A stretch of 64,000 nucleotides of DNA from Pelagibacterales bacterium SAG-MED41 (GCA_014653545.1 JACWEJ010000003.1:1-64000), one strand, 5' to 3'; positions 29,816-43,717 are shown, counted from the first letter of the stretch. Notes: a model not told the origin generated them from the letters alone. Made by a program: numbers and translations.

Positions 29816-30373
29816 ATGAGCGCAAAAAAATCTTTTTCTACGGAAACTTCAGAAAGATACTCGCGTGCCTTATTTGAAGTGGCTAAAGAGGCAGGTGATT
29901 TAGAAAAATTAGAAACCGACATCAAAAGCTTTAAGTCTCTTTTAGAAAATAGTACAGAATTAAAAAATTTTTTTAATAACCCCACCCAAAGTATTCATAA
30001 TCAAAATAATATTAATAATGTATTATCTGAAAAGTTTAGTTTCTCTAAAAATTTAAAAAACTTTTTTTCACTTTTGATAGAAAAAAGAAGAATATTTTTT
30101 GTATCAAAAATTATAGACAGTTTTTTGAAATTATGTTCAAGAAAAAGAGGCGAGGTAAAAGCTTCTTTAATCTCATCAAAAAAATTATCTGAATCAGAAT
30201 TAGATAACATAAGTAATGATTTATCTTCTTCAATGGGCACAACTATAAAATTTGATTATAAAATCGATAAAGAATTAATAGGAGGATTAAAATTACAACT
30301 TGGAAGTTTTATGATCGATACGTCTATTAAAAATAAATTAAAAAAACTCGAACAACAAATGATAGAAAATTAA
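29816..30373 (+). CDS. atpH: ATP synthase F1 delta subunit
   Basis: 185 residues of the OSCP/delta family. It has the N-terminal [13 protein letters not shown] helix motif and the C-terminal [23 protein letters not shown] segment that binds the b-subunit stalk. Identity is secured by its position at the head of atpHAGDC. The 81-base gap before it probably carries the operon promoter, but I could not pick one with confidence. The Fo genes are not in the window, as usual for alphaproteobacteria, where F1 and Fo operons are separate. Confidence 0.94.
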   Translation: MSAKKSFSTETSERYSRALFEVAKEAGDLEKLETDIKSFKSLLENSTELKNFFNNPTQSIHNQNNINNVLSEKFSFSKNLKNFFSLLIEKRRIFFVSKIIDSFLKLCSRKRGEVKASLISSKKLSESELDNISNDLSSSMGTTIKFDYKIDKELIGGLKLQLGSFMIDTSIKNKLKKLEQQMIEN

Positions 30374-30374
30374 C

Positions 30375-31895
30375 ATGTCTATAAATCCATCAGAAATAAC
30401 AAAATTACTTAAAGACCAAATCAAAAATTTTGGAGAAAAAGCTGAAGTTTCTGAAATTGGAAAAGTTTTATCTGTTGGTGACGGTATCGCTCGTGTTTAT
30501 GGATTAGACAATGTACAAGCAGGAGAAATGGTCGAATTTGACGATGGTTCACAGGGAATGGCATTAAATTTGGAAAATGACAATGTAGGAGTCGTTATTT
30601 TTGGGGATGATAGAAAAATCAAAGAGGGTGATACTGTAAAAAGAACTAATGCAATTGTAGATGTCTCTGTTGGTAAAGAGCTTTTAGGCAGAGTTGTTGA
30701 TGGACTTGGTAATCCAATTGATGGAAAAGGACCAATTTCATCTAAAGAAAGAAAAAGAGTTGAAGTAAAAGCTCCAGGTATAATTCCTAGACAGTCTGTG
30801 AGCGAACCTATGCAGACAGGTTTAAAATCCATTGACTCTCTAATACCAGTTGGAAGAGGACAAAGAGAACTAATCATAGGCGATAGGCAAACTGGTAAAA
30901 CCGCAGTTGCGATAGATGCGATTATTAACCAGAAAAAAATTAACGAGTCCTCAGACGAAAAGAAAAAGTTATATTGTGTGTATGTAGCAATAGGCCAAAA
31001 ACGTTCAACTGTTGCACAAATTACAAAAACTTTAGAAGAAGCCGGAGCATTAAAATATACAACGATAGTTGCTGCTACAGCATCTGATTCTGCTCCTCTT
31101 CAGTTTCTTGCTCCGTATACTGGTTGTACAATTGGTGAATATTTTAGAGATAACGGTATGCATGCACTAATAGTGTATGACGATTTATCGAAACAAGCTG
31201 TAGCTTACAGACAAATGTCATTATTACTTAGAAGACCTCCAGGAAGAGAGGCGTATCCAGGCGACGTTTTCTATTTACACAGTAGATTGTTAGAAAGATC
31301 TGCAAAACTAAGTGATGCCAATGGCGGTGGTTCTTTAACAGCATTACCAATTATTGAAACGCAAGCCGGAGACGTATCTGCTTATATCCCTACCAACGTA
31401 ATATCAATTACTGATGGACAAATATTTTTAGAAACCGAACTTTTCAACCAAGGAATTCGACCAGCAGTAAACGTTGGTCTATCTGTGTCACGTGTAGGAT
31501 CTGCAGCGCAAACTAAAGCTATGAAAAAAGTAGCTGGCTCCATAAAACTAGAACTTGCACAGTACAGAGAAATGGCTGCATTTGCTCAATTTGGATCAGA
31601 CTTAGACGCTTCTACGCAGCAATTGTTAAATCGAGGAGCTAAATTAACAGAACTTCTAAAACAAGATCAATATTCTCCAATGACAGTAGCAGAACAAGTT
31701 ATATCAGTTTTTACAGGAGTAAAAGGTTACTTAGATGATGTGGATTTAGATAAAATCAAAAAATTTGAAAAAGATATAATTGAAAAAATTAAATCTGACA
31801 AACCGGAAGTAATTGACTCTATTCAAAATTCAGGAAAAATCGATGAAGATACTGAAAAATTATTAATGCAAGTTATTGAGGATCATAAAAAATAA
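30375..31895 (+). CDS. atpA: ATP synthase F1 alpha subunit
   Basis: 506 residues. It has the P-loop GDRQTGKT (about 170-177), [13 protein letters not shown], the arginine-finger region [10 protein letters not shown] near 375 and the C-terminal helical domain. It forms the non-catalytic nucleotide sites of the F1 hexamer. It starts one base after atpH. Confidence 0.98.
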   Translation: MSINPSEITKLLKDQIKNFGEKAEVSEIGKVLSVGDGIARVYGLDNVQAGEMVEFDDGSQGMALNLENDNVGVVIFGDDRKIKEGDTVKRTNAIVDVSVGKELLGRVVDGLGNPIDGKGPISSKERKRVEVKAPGIIPRQSVSEPMQTGLKSIDSLIPVGRGQRELIIGDRQTGKTAVAIDAIINQKKINESSDEKKKLYCVYVAIGQKRSTVAQITKTLEEAGALKYTTIVAATASDSAPLQFLAPYTGCTIGEYFRDNGMHALIVYDDLSKQAVAYRQMSLLLRRPPGREAYPGDVFYLHSRLLERSAKLSDANGGGSLTALPIIETQAGDVSAYIPTNVISITDGQIFLETELFNQGIRPAVNVGLSVSRVGSAAQTKAMKKVAGSIKLELAQYREMAAFAQFGSDLDASTQQLLNRGAKLTELLKQDQYSPMTVAEQVISVFTGVKGYLDDVDLDKIKKFEKDIIEKIKSDKPEVIDSIQNSGKIDEDTEKLLMQVIEDHKK

Positions 31896-31896
31896 A

Positions 31897-34195
<2,299 letters not shown>

Positions 34196-34196
<1 letters not shown>

Positions 34197-34585
34197 TGTC
34201 TGATAAATTCACAGTAGAAATTATAACTCCAGATCAGTCAATCTTAAAATCTGATGCAAGCGAGGTAACCATACCTTCATATGAAGGCCAAATGGGTATC
34301 CTTAAAGACCATATTCCTTTAATAACTTTTTTAAGACCGGGTCTTATATTAATTAAAGATCAAGATGAGAATAAATTTTATGTAGAAGAAGGTACGGTAG
34401 AGTTTTCAAATAACAATCTTTTAATTTTAACCTCAACAGCAAAAGATTTAAAAAATCTTGATAAGAGTTTAATAAATAATTTATTGGAACAAGCAGAAAA
34501 AAAACTTCAAGACAGTAATTCTACAGACAAGGAAAAATATATCGTTTCCTACCAAATCGATACATTGAAAGAAATTAATCGATAA
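34196..34585 (+). CDS. atpC: ATP synthase F1 epsilon subunit
   Basis: 129 residues. The N-terminal beta-sandwich (FTVEIITPDQSIL, GQMGILKDHIPLITFL) is typical. The C-terminal part is a helical hairpin of normal length, the element that can inhibit rotation. It starts on the last base of atpD and its 3' end overlaps the convergent rppH gene by 11 bases. Confidence 0.95.
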
Positions 34586-35045
34586 CTCGGTTAATTTCTT
34601 TAAGTAGATTTAAATATAGTTCTTTTTTAAAATCTACGATTACTTCAGGCAAATCTTGAGGATCTATCCATTTCCAATCAATAAACTCTGGATTCTGAGT
34701 ATCTAAATTTATTTCATCATCTTTGCCTAAGAACTTAGTTATAAACCACTTTTGTTTTTGACCTCTAAATTTACCTTTCCAAATAATCCCAACCAAATTG
34801 CTTGGTAACTCATATTGATACATATTTTGTATTTCTTTTAAAATTTTTATTTTTTTTATGCCTGTTTCTTCAATTAACTCTCTTCTCATTGCAGTAATAA
34901 AGTCCTCTCCTTTTTCAACACCGCCTTGAGGCATTTGCCACTTGTCACCTGGATTGTCTTTTCTTTTACCAACAAACACTTGATTACTATTATTTAAAAT
35001 AATTATCCCTACACCAGTTCGCAAGGGTAGTTGATGGTTGGCCAT
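34575..35045 (-). CDS. rppH: RNA pyrophosphohydrolase RppH (Nudix)
   Basis: 156 residues; removes pyrophosphate from mRNA 5' ends to trigger RNase E decay (or hydrolyses dinucleoside polyphosphates). A perfect Nudix box lies at about residues 41-63 (G-x5-E-x7-RELIEETG), preceded by KWQMPQGGVE; VGIIILN and WKWIDPQDLP are typical of the IalA/RppH group. It is last in the long rplU...ctpA run on this strand, three bases from ctpA. Confidence 0.93.
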   Translation of the reverse strand: MANHQLPLRTGVGIIILNNSNQVFVGKRKDNPGDKWQMPQGGVEKGEDFITAMRRELIEETGIKKIKILKEIQNMYQYELPSNLVGIIWKGKFRGQKQKWFITKFLGKDDEINLDTQNPEFIDWKWIDPQDLPEVIVDFKKELYLNLLKEINRVID

Positions 35046-35048
35046 AAT

Positions 35049-36185
35049 TCAAGAATTGAAAAGCTTGATTGCGTAATTTAGTTGATTATCTTTTTCAGAA
35101 TTAATTTTAAAATCATTACCAGCTTCTTCAACTAAAATATCAGGAGTAACGCCCACCTCTGAAATAGATTTTCCAGATGGGAGATAATATTTAGAAATAG
35201 TTAATCTCATACCCCCACCATTCCTTAAAGGTATTATTGATTGAACCGAGCCTTTTCCGTATGAATTTTCACCAAGAATTATTGCTCTTTTATGATCTTT
35301 TAAAGCTCCTGCAAAAATCTCTGATGCAGATGCAGAACCATTATTAATCAAAACGATGATTGGCTTACCTTTAATCTCATCTCCTTTTCGTGCAAAAAAC
35401 TTTCTAGTTTCAGAAATTTTACGTCCTTTAGTCGATACGATTTCCCCATCATTTAAGAAAAAGTCAGTTATATTTATTGCTTGAGTCAGTAGACCACCAG
35501 GATTATTTCTAAGATCTATGACATAGCCTTTAATTTTAGAATTTTTTTCAAATTTTTTTACAGATTTTAATAATTGATTGTCACTATTCTCATTAAATGA
35601 TTTTAATCTAATGTAGCCAATATTTTTCTCTTTACTAATTATATTGGAGTTTACTGATTGGATCTCTATTATTCTTCTTGTAATTTTAAACTCTAGAGGT
35701 TTTTTTACGTTTTTTCTTCTTATCGTAAGATCTATTGAAGTGCCAACCGGTCCTCTCATTAATTTAACTGCTTCCATCAAAGATTTACCCTGCACTTGTT
35801 CTTTGCCAATTTTAACGATGTAGTCCCCAGCTTTAATGCCAGCTTGCTCTGCGGGCGTATCGTCAATTGGTGAGATTACTTTAACTACTCCAGCTTCCAT
35901 TCCAATTTCAATACCTAATCCTCCAAATTCCCCACTAGTATCTGTTTGCATTTCTTTAAATAGCTCAGGACTCATATATGCAGAGTAAGGGTCAAGAGAT
36001 TGTAAAACGCCATTAATTGCCGAGTCCATTATTTCAGCTTGGTTGACGTCATCTACATAATCTTTTTTTATGTTTTCTAAAACTTCTCCAAAGAGGTCAA
36101 TTTTTTCATATAAGTCATTTTTTGGATAAACAGATGTACTAATAAAAGTAAATATTAATAGTTGTAAAAAAATAATTTTTTTCAT
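35049..36185 (-). CDS. ctpA: C-terminal processing peptidase (S41 family)
   Basis: 378 residues from the ATG at 36185, which overlaps the rsfS stop as ATGA. The frame extends 12 codons upstream into rsfS, but only the inner ATG gives a clean signal peptide (MKKIIFLQLL, hydrophobic to about 18). A PDZ domain (about 85-165, GGLGIEIG) precedes the S41 protease core with the catalytic Ser in NNGSASASEI and Lys in GENSYGKGSV. Periplasmic or exported tail-specific protease. In other alphaproteobacteria rlmH and an envC-type murein hydrolase activator often lie between rsfS and ctpA; here both are absent. Confidence 0.93.
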   Translation of the reverse strand: MKKIIFLQLLIFTFISTSVYPKNDLYEKIDLFGEVLENIKKDYVDDVNQAEIMDSAINGVLQSLDPYSAYMSPELFKEMQTDTSGEFGGLGIEIGMEAGVVKVISPIDDTPAEQAGIKAGDYIVKIGKEQVQGKSLMEAVKLMRGPVGTSIDLTIRRKNVKKPLEFKITRRIIEIQSVNSNIISKEKNIGYIRLKSFNENSDNQLLKSVKKFEKNSKIKGYVIDLRNNPGGLLTQAINITDFFLNDGEIVSTKGRKISETRKFFARKGDEIKGKPIIVLINNGSASASEIFAGALKDHKRAIILGENSYGKGSVQSIIPLRNGGGMRLTISKYYLPSGKSISEVGVTPDILVEEAGNDFKINSEKDNQLNYAIKLFNS

Positions 36186-36529
36186 ATCATCGCTTTCTGC
36201 TTTGGAATTTCTTCTGACCACATTTTCTCCAAATCGTAAAATTCTCTTTTTTCTGGATGAAATAAATGGACAATTACATCATGCGCATCAACGAGTTTCC
36301 AATCTATACTATTCTTTCCCTCTATTCGGCAGTCGTCCATGCCAAGTTTTTTTAATTCACTTACAAGAATTTCTGATAGAGATTGAAGATGTCTAGAAGA
36401 AGTTCCAGAGGCAACAATCATGTAGTCTGCAATATAAGATTTATTTTTTAAATCTATAGAGGTAATGCTCTGAGCTTTGTTATTATCGAGAATTTTTTCA
36501 ATATTTTTTTTTATTTCTGCTACTTCCAT
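36182..36529 (-). CDS. rsfS: ribosomal silencing factor RsfS
   Basis: 115 residues of the Iojap/RsfS family, which binds uL14 and blocks subunit joining when nutrients are low. The core motif YMIVASGTSSRHLQSL and the C-terminal WKLVDAHDVIVHLF segment are clear. It sits between nadD (seven-base gap) and ctpA, the standard nadD-rsfS pairing. Confidence 0.95.
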   Translation of the reverse strand: MEVAEIKKNIEKILDNNKAQSITSIDLKNKSYIADYMIVASGTSSRHLQSLSEILVSELKKLGMDDCRIEGKNSIDWKLVDAHDVIVHLFHPEKREFYDLEKMWSEEIPKQKAMI

Positions 36530-36536
36530 TAATAGT

Positions 36537-37067
36537 TCAAACGAGCTTTTTTCTTAATTTTGTTGATGAGATTACTATAGGTTTATTTTTGATAAAAGTA
36601 ATTTTATTTTTATAGTATTTAGTCACAGTTGATTTACTACCTTTTCTATCATATCCCTTTCTAGAAAAAACAATTAATTTTGTTAATTTAACTATTTTTT
36701 TCCAGTCTTTCCACTTGTGAAAATTTATTAAATTATCCGACCCAATAATAAAGTAGATGTTTTTAAGTTTTTTTCTATTAACCAAATAATTTATTATATT
36801 AATGCTTCTTGAAGAATTTACTCTCTTATCTAAGTGCATAACTTGAATTTTTTTGATCCCTTTAGTTAGTGCTTTGGCTTTTTTCAATCTTTGAGAAAGA
36901 GAATAGTAAGGATTATCTTTAAAAGGATTTTTTTTTGTTACAATCCATAATACTTTACTAAGCTTGAGCTTTTTTATTGCAATTTTTGTTATAGTAATAT
37001 GTCCTTTGTGAGCTGGATCAAAAGTACCTCCTACTAATCCAATGGTTTTATTCGAGGCTTTTACCAT
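36537..37067 (-). CDS. nadD: nicotinate-nucleotide adenylyltransferase
   Basis: 176 residues; adenylylates nicotinate mononucleotide in NAD synthesis. The nucleotidyltransferase motif GGTFDPAHKGHI (about 14-25) and the C-terminal ISSTKLRK (about 167-174) are diagnostic. Slightly short for the family (about 190-215). Three bases separate it from proA upstream. Confidence 0.94.
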   Translation of the reverse strand: MVKASNKTIGLVGGTFDPAHKGHITITKIAIKKLKLSKVLWIVTKKNPFKDNPYYSLSQRLKKAKALTKGIKKIQVMHLDKRVNSSRSINIINYLVNRKKLKNIYFIIGSDNLINFHKWKDWKKIVKLTKLIVFSRKGYDRKGSKSTVTKYYKNKITFIKNKPIVISSTKLRKKLV

Positions 37068-37070
37068 CGT

Positions 37071-38312
37071 TTATCGTCTAATAATTCCATTTCCAGAAAC
37101 TAAATATTTGTAAGACGTTAATTGATTTATCCCAACAGGTCCTCTTGGTGGAAGTTTATTAGTAGAGATTCCGATTTCTCCTCCAAAACCAAATTCTCCT
37201 CCATCTGCAAATTGAGTCGACACATTATGCATTGCAATTGAGCTGTTAACTCCATTTAAAAAAATTTGAGCATTTTTTTTATTATTGGTAATAATGCTGT
37301 CTGTATGCATTGTTCCATATTTTAAAATATGCTTAACACCTTCTTTGACATTCTTTACAGTTTTAATTGATATGATCGAGTCTAAATATTCTGTTCTCCA
37401 ATCTTTTTCCTTTGCTAACTTAAGTTTACCATTAAATAATTTATTAATTTTACCATCTACTCTTACTTCGCATCCTGAATTTACAAGAGAATTAATTATT
37501 TCTTTTGCGTGAGAGTTAATAGCCTTTTCATCAATTAATAATGTTTCAACTGCACCGCATATACTAGTTCTTCTCATTTTGGCATTAATGATTATTTTTC
37601 TTGCCATATTAAGATTAGCTGTTTTATCAACAAATATGTGACATAACCCTTCAAGGTGACCTATAACGTGAACGTTTGAAAACCTTTGAACTTTGTCCAC
37701 TAATCCTTTCCCACCTCTTGGCACTATAACATCAATGTAGTCACTCATTTTTGATAATAAATTATCTACAATTTTTCTATTTTTATTTTCAATAAATTGT
37801 ACACAATTTTTGTTAATATTATTTTTTTTTAAAGCATCTCTAAAAAGATTGGCTAAAATTTTATTTGAATTAAATGCTTCTGATCCTCCACGTAAAATTG
37901 AGCAGTTACCTGATTTAAGACACAAAGCTGCAACATCCGCCGTTACATTAGGTCTACTTTCATAAATAACTCCAATTACCCCAATCGGTGTTGATATTTT
38001 TTTAATTTTTAACTTATTTGGTCTTTGCCATTGTTCAATGACTCTTCCGATCGGATCTTTAAACTTTGTGATTTCACGTATTGAATATCTCATTCCATCA
38101 ATACGTTTGTCATTAAGAATTAATCTATCTACAAGATGTTTTCTTTTAACATTTTTAACATCTTTTCGATTTTCTTGAATGATTCTTTTTTTATTTTTAA
38201 GTAAAGATTTATTATAGTCCTCTAAAACTTTTTTAATTTTAGAATGATTGACAGATTTTAAATCTTCAAAAGCTTTTCTAGCTTTTTTTCCAATGGTTTC
38301 TAAATAGCTCAT
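37071..38312 (-). CDS. proA: gamma-glutamyl phosphate reductase
   Basis: 413 residues; NADPH-dependent reduction of glutamyl 5-phosphate to the semialdehyde in proline synthesis. ALDH-like fold with IGVIYESRPNVTADVAALCLKSGN, catalytic Cys in RRTSICGAVETLLI (about 248) and the C-terminal FGFGGEIGISTNKLPPRGPV. It abuts proB with no spacer, so the two act together. Confidence 0.96.
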   Translation of the reverse strand: MSYLETIGKKARKAFEDLKSVNHSKIKKVLEDYNKSLLKNKKRIIQENRKDVKNVKRKHLVDRLILNDKRIDGMRYSIREITKFKDPIGRVIEQWQRPNKLKIKKISTPIGVIGVIYESRPNVTADVAALCLKSGNCSILRGGSEAFNSNKILANLFRDALKKNNINKNCVQFIENKNRKIVDNLLSKMSDYIDVIVPRGGKGLVDKVQRFSNVHVIGHLEGLCHIFVDKTANLNMARKIIINAKMRRTSICGAVETLLIDEKAINSHAKEIINSLVNSGCEVRVDGKINKLFNGKLKLAKEKDWRTEYLDSIISIKTVKNVKEGVKHILKYGTMHTDSIITNNKKNAQIFLNGVNSSIAMHNVSTQFADGGEFGFGGEIGISTNKLPPRGPVGINQLTSYKYLVSGNGIIRR

Positions 38313-40412
<2,100 letters not shown>

Positions 40413-40415
40413 GAT

Positions 40416-40670
40416 TTAATTAGGGATAACAGAAACAAATGTTCTGTTTAATTTAGATTTTTTGAATTTTACTTTACCTTTAACTAAGGAAAATATGGAA
40501 TGATCCTTACCCATACCTACATTATCACCTGGGTGTATTTTAGTGCCTCTTTGTCTTACGATTATATTTCCAGGTATGACTAATTGATCACCGTACTTTT
40601 TAACCCCAAGACGTCTGCCTTTACTATCTCGGCCGTTTTTCGATGATCCACCTGCTTTTTTTGTTGCCAT
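40416..40670 (-). CDS. rpmA: 50S ribosomal protein bL27
   Basis: 84 residues with the typical [24 protein letters not shown] start and [19 protein letters not shown] core. Its N-terminus reaches the peptidyl transferase centre. There is no N-terminal cleavage extension of the Firmicutes type. Nine bases downstream of rplU. Confidence 0.97.
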   Translation of the reverse strand: MATKKAGGSSKNGRDSKGRRLGVKKYGDQLVIPGNIIVRQRGTKIHPGDNVGMGKDHSIFSLVKGKVKFKKSKLNRTFVSVIPN

Positions 40671-40679
40671 TTGAATTTC

Positions 40680-41087
40680 CTATTTTTTAGTAACTTTTTT
40701 TTTTTCCACTGTTTCTTTTTTAACAGTTTTTTTTGTTACATTAAACTTTGCTTCATCTATTACTTTTCCATCTTTGGACATAATTTTCGTAATCTGTATT
40801 TTAGAATGTCTTTGTCTATGTCCATTTTTCTTTCGAGAATGTTTTCTTCTTCTTTTGTGAAAAATTAAAACTGTTCGATCTTTGACATTATCAAGAAGTT
40901 TAGCTTCTACAGTTGCTCCATCAATACTTGGGCTGCCAATTTCAGTATTTTTATCGTAATTTAAAAGTAAAACATTTTTAAATTTTATTGTTTCACCAAC
41001 TTTGGCATTTAATTTTTCTATTTCTAATATTTTACTAGCCGAAACTTTGTATTGTTTTCCACCAGTTTCTATAATTGCAAATGACAT
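40680..41087 (-). CDS. rplU: 50S ribosomal protein bL21 with lysine-rich tail
   Basis: 135 residues. The L21 core (MSFAIIETGGKQYKV, VGETIKFKNVLLL, HKRRRKHSRKKNGHRQ) occupies about 1-103. The remaining 30 residues are a Lys/Thr/Val/Glu tail, again an extension beyond the standard length of about 103. First gene of the rplU-to-rppH run, 27 bases downstream of a good promoter. Confidence 0.95.
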   Translation of the reverse strand: MSFAIIETGGKQYKVSASKILEIEKLNAKVGETIKFKNVLLLNYDKNTEIGSPSIDGATVEAKLLDNVKDRTVLIFHKRRRKHSRKKNGHRQRHSKIQITKIMSKDGKVIDEAKFNVTKKTVKKETVEKKKVTKK

Positions 41088-41113
41088 AATTTCTCGCTTT
41101 TTTGTTTGAGGGC

Positions 41114-41141
41114 AATATAGCTCTCAAAATTATCAAGTCAA
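41114..41141 (-). promoter_or_regulatory. sigma70-type promoter of rplU operon
   Basis: On the minus strand TTGACT (41141-41136) and TATATT (41119-41114) are separated by 16 bases. Transcription would start near 41107, leaving a leader of about 20 bases before the rplU ATG. Position and hexamers make this one of the most convincing promoters in the window. Confidence 0.65.
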
Positions 41142-41151
41142 GATCATTGGA

Positions 41152-41913
41152 CTAAAAATTGTCTTTAAGATCCCTTAATTTGCTGAATATTTCTAGATCT
41201 GAAGCTCCCATCAAATTTAGCTGTTTTTTTACATCCAGATCATCATACCTTAAAAATATATTAGTTTTAATCTCATCTGCTACAGTTGATGGAAGAGTAG
41301 GTTTTCTATTTTTAATTTTTTCAGCAATATCTTCTTTTTTCATTATTAAATATTTATTATTAGGATTAAATTTAATGCAGAATTCTAAATTTTTTTGAGT
41401 ATATTCATGTCCACAGTAAATTTTAGTTTTTTCTGGTAGACTTTTAATTCTATTTAAAGAGTTAAACATTTGCTCATTTGTTCCTTCAAATACTCTTCCA
41501 CATCCTAAAGAAAATAAAGTATCTCCAGTAAAAATAACATTTTCCTCTTTTAAATAAAAAGCAACATGACCTTTTGTGTGGCCTGGAATAAATAAAGTCA
41601 CAAAATTTAAACTTCCTATTTTAAATTCTTGGTTGTCTACTAACAATTTATCTAAACCTGGTATTCTCGCCTTATCACCACTAAATCCAAATATTTTTGC
41701 ATTATATTTATTTTTAAGTTGTTCATTGCCACCAATATGATCGAAGTGGTGATGTGTGTTCAATACGTAATCTAATTTTTTATAATTTTGATTTATAACC
41801 TTATCGCAGGTTGAAAATTCCGATGGATCGATTATAGCTATAGTGTTTGTTTCTTCATCACAAATTAAATAACTATAATTATCATTCAAACAAGGGATAA
41901 TATCTATAATCAT
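41152..41913 (-). CDS. gloB: hydroxyacylglutathione hydrolase (glyoxalase II)
   Basis: 253 residues, metallo-beta-lactamase fold. The binuclear metal motif THHHFDH (53-59) is complete, with further ligands in GHTKGH (about 112-117), FTGDTLF and CGHEYT, and the C-terminal glyoxalase II domain ending LRDLKDNF. It hydrolyses S-lactoylglutathione to lactate and glutathione in methylglyoxal detoxification. It lies one base from metW, an order frequent in alphaproteobacteria. Confidence 0.93.
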   Translation of the reverse strand: MIIDIIPCLNDNYSYLICDEETNTIAIIDPSEFSTCDKVINQNYKKLDYVLNTHHHFDHIGGNEQLKNKYNAKIFGFSGDKARIPGLDKLLVDNQEFKIGSLNFVTLFIPGHTKGHVAFYLKEENVIFTGDTLFSLGCGRVFEGTNEQMFNSLNRIKSLPEKTKIYCGHEYTQKNLEFCIKFNPNNKYLIMKKEDIAEKIKNRKPTLPSTVADEIKTNIFLRYDDLDVKKQLNLMGASDLEIFSKLRDLKDNF

Positions 41914-41914
41914 T

Positions 41915-42508
41915 TTATCCTATTAAAAATACTCCAAGTTTAGAAAAAAGATTTTTCATCTCTAAATTACTTTTTTTAATTAGCGAAATTTTATCTTCAT
42001 TTACTCCAATAACTTTTTTAATTGCTATATTTTGACTCTCACAATAATTGAAAAGATCTTTAATTGTACACATATGTAAATTAGGAGTATTAAACCAAGT
42101 ATTTGGTAAAGTCTTTGTAATAGGCATTTTACCAAATAATAATAAGCTTGTTCTCACTTTCCAATAACCAAAGTTTGGTATAGAAACAACTACAGATTTA
42201 CCAATCCTTAATAATTCTCTTAAAACTTTATCTGGTTGATAAAATGCTTGAAGAGTTTGACTCAAAACCACATAATCAAAAGATTGTTTTGGAAACTGAT
42301 AAAGTTCTGTTTCAGCATTTCCTTGAATTACAGGTAATCCTTTATAAATACATTCTTGAACATTATCTTGATTAAGCTCTAATCCTCTGACTTCAATATT
42401 TTTTTCTTTAACCAAAAAGCCCATTAGCGCACCATCCCCACAACCAACATCAAGTACTCTCGTATTGTTAGGTAATAAATCTGCAATTACTTTGAATTCT
42501 TTTTTCAT
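41915..42508 (-). CDS. metW: methionine biosynthesis protein MetW
   Basis: 197 residues with the SAM-binding motif VLDVGCGDGALMGFL (about 19-33) and the MetW segment YVVLSQTLQAFYQPDKVLRELLRIGK. MetW works with MetX and is thought to be required for its activity in the homoserine acetylation step. Its start overlaps the metX stop by four bases (ATGA), so the two are coupled and share the SAM-II control upstream. Confidence 0.94.
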   Translation of the reverse strand: MKKEFKVIADLLPNNTRVLDVGCGDGALMGFLVKEKNIEVRGLELNQDNVQECIYKGLPVIQGNAETELYQFPKQSFDYVVLSQTLQAFYQPDKVLRELLRIGKSVVVSIPNFGYWKVRTSLLLFGKMPITKTLPNTWFNTPNLHMCTIKDLFNYCESQNIAIKKVIGVNEDKISLIKKSNLEMKNLFSKLGVFLIG

Positions 42509-43632
42509 CTTTTAAATTTTTCATACATCGAGTCTAAAAAACCTTTTAAAGTTTTCAAAAACTCTGGTTCATTTACTAAAAAAGAGTCATGACCCTTATC
42601 AGTTACAATTTCTGAATAAGAGACATCTGCCCCAGAAGAGTTTAGCGCTATAACAATATCTTTATTTTCTTTGGTTGTATAAAGCCAATCAGAAGAAAAC
42701 GAGATAACTAAAAATTTTGTCTTTTGATTCTTAAAAGCCTCAGTAAGACCACCTTTAAATTGTTTAGTTAGATCAAAATAATCCATCGCTCGAGTAATAT
42801 ATAAGATGGAGTTAGCATCAAATCTTTCAACAAAAGAACTGCCTTGATGTCTTAAATAACTTTCAACCTGAAAATCTGCATTGAAACTAAATTCATAATC
42901 TGCTTTTTCTTGAAGTTTTCTTCCAAATTTTTCCTGCATTCCTTGCTCAGATAAATAACTTATATGACCAACCATTCTTGCAACCGAGAGCCCATTTTTT
43001 GGTTGAGTATTCTTTAAAAAGTATTTTCCTTTATCCCAAACAGGATCAGCCATTATTGCTTGACGAGCTAATTCATTCAATGCAATATTTTGTGCACTAT
43101 GACTTGCACTACAAGCAATGGGAATTGCTGAAAAAGTTTTATTAGGAAAAGTTGCGCAAAATTGTAATAATTGCATTCCACCCATAGAACCACCTGTAGC
43201 ACATAAAAGTTTTTCTATTCCAAGGTGATCAAGGAGAGACTCCTGAGCTCTAACAATATCTTTAATTGTAATAACTGGAAAATCTAATCCATATGGATGA
43301 TTGGTATCTTTATTTAAATCACTTGGTCCCCAAGATCCCATACAACCACCAATAACATTTGCACAAATTACAAAATACTTATCCGTATCGATTGCTTTAC
43401 CTGGTCCAACAGCTGAAACCCACCAACCCTCTTTTTTTGTAACGGGGTTAGTGCCCGCAACAAATTGATCTCCTGTTAAAGCGTGAAAAACTAAAATAGC
43501 ATTATCTTTATTCTTATTAAACTTCCCATAAGTTTCGTAGGCTAGGGGGAAATCTTTGATAGTTTTCCCACAGTCAAGCTTTAAAGGCTTGGTGACAGTA
43601 ATCTTATTTATATTCTCAGTTTTTTTATTCAT
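42505..43632 (-). CDS. metX: homoserine O-acetyltransferase
   Basis: 375 residues from the ATG at 43632. It has an alpha/beta-hydrolase fold with GGSMGGMQLLQF (nucleophile Ser in an acyl-transfer triad), the LTGDQFVAGTNPVTKKEGWW segment and the C-terminal GHDSFLV histidine. It makes O-acetylhomoserine for methionine. An in-frame ATG at 43662 would add ten residues, but those are encoded by the terminator hairpin and its T-run, so the inner ATG is preferred. Neither start has a well-spaced ribosome site. The upstream SAM-II riboswitch implies repression when SAM is high. Confidence 0.94.
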   Translation of the reverse strand: MNKKTENINKITVTKPLKLDCGKTIKDFPLAYETYGKFNKNKDNAILVFHALTGDQFVAGTNPVTKKEGWWVSAVGPGKAIDTDKYFVICANVIGGCMGSWGPSDLNKDTNHPYGLDFPVITIKDIVRAQESLLDHLGIEKLLCATGGSMGGMQLLQFCATFPNKTFSAIPIACSASHSAQNIALNELARQAIMADPVWDKGKYFLKNTQPKNGLSVARMVGHISYLSEQGMQEKFGRKLQEKADYEFSFNADFQVESYLRHQGSSFVERFDANSILYITRAMDYFDLTKQFKGGLTEAFKNQKTKFLVISFSSDWLYTTKENKDIVIALNSSGADVSYSEIVTDKGHDSFLVNEPEFLKTLKGFLDSMYEKFKR

Positions 43633-43634
43633 CC

Positions 43635-43660
43635 AAAAAAAAAGCCCAGCTAAACTGGGC
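43635..43660 (-). terminator. intrinsic terminator of the metX leader
   Basis: On the minus strand GCCCAG (43660-43655), loop TTTAG and CTGGGC (43649-43644) are followed by nine T (43643-43635). It lies directly after the SAM-II aptamer and two bases before the metX ATG, so it is probably the expression platform for transcription attenuation. Confidence 0.85.
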
Positions 43661-43665
43661 ATTCT

Positions 43666-43717
43666 CCCTTTTTAGCTAAATTTATTATGCGCTCGCAATA
43701 TGGTTAAATCAGCGCGT
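43666..43717 (-). promoter_or_regulatory. SAM-II riboswitch
   Basis: The minus-strand sequence follows the SAM-II consensus closely. P1 pairs GCGCT (43715-43711) with AGCGC (43693-43689). The conserved loop CTGATTTAACC is followed by ATATTGC, then ATAATAAATTTAGCTAAAAA and GGG forming the pseudoknot strand. SAM-II aptamers bind S-adenosylmethionine and are typical of metX, metA and metC leaders in alphaproteobacteria. Here it precedes a terminator and metX-metW. Confidence 0.93.

Noticed and set aside
43633-43662. Ten-residue N-terminal extension of MetX from the ATG at 43662
   Set aside because: The codons coincide exactly with the terminator hairpin and T-run, and the ribosome site would be only about one base away. 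Kept as a possibility in the SAM-II finding, not as the call.
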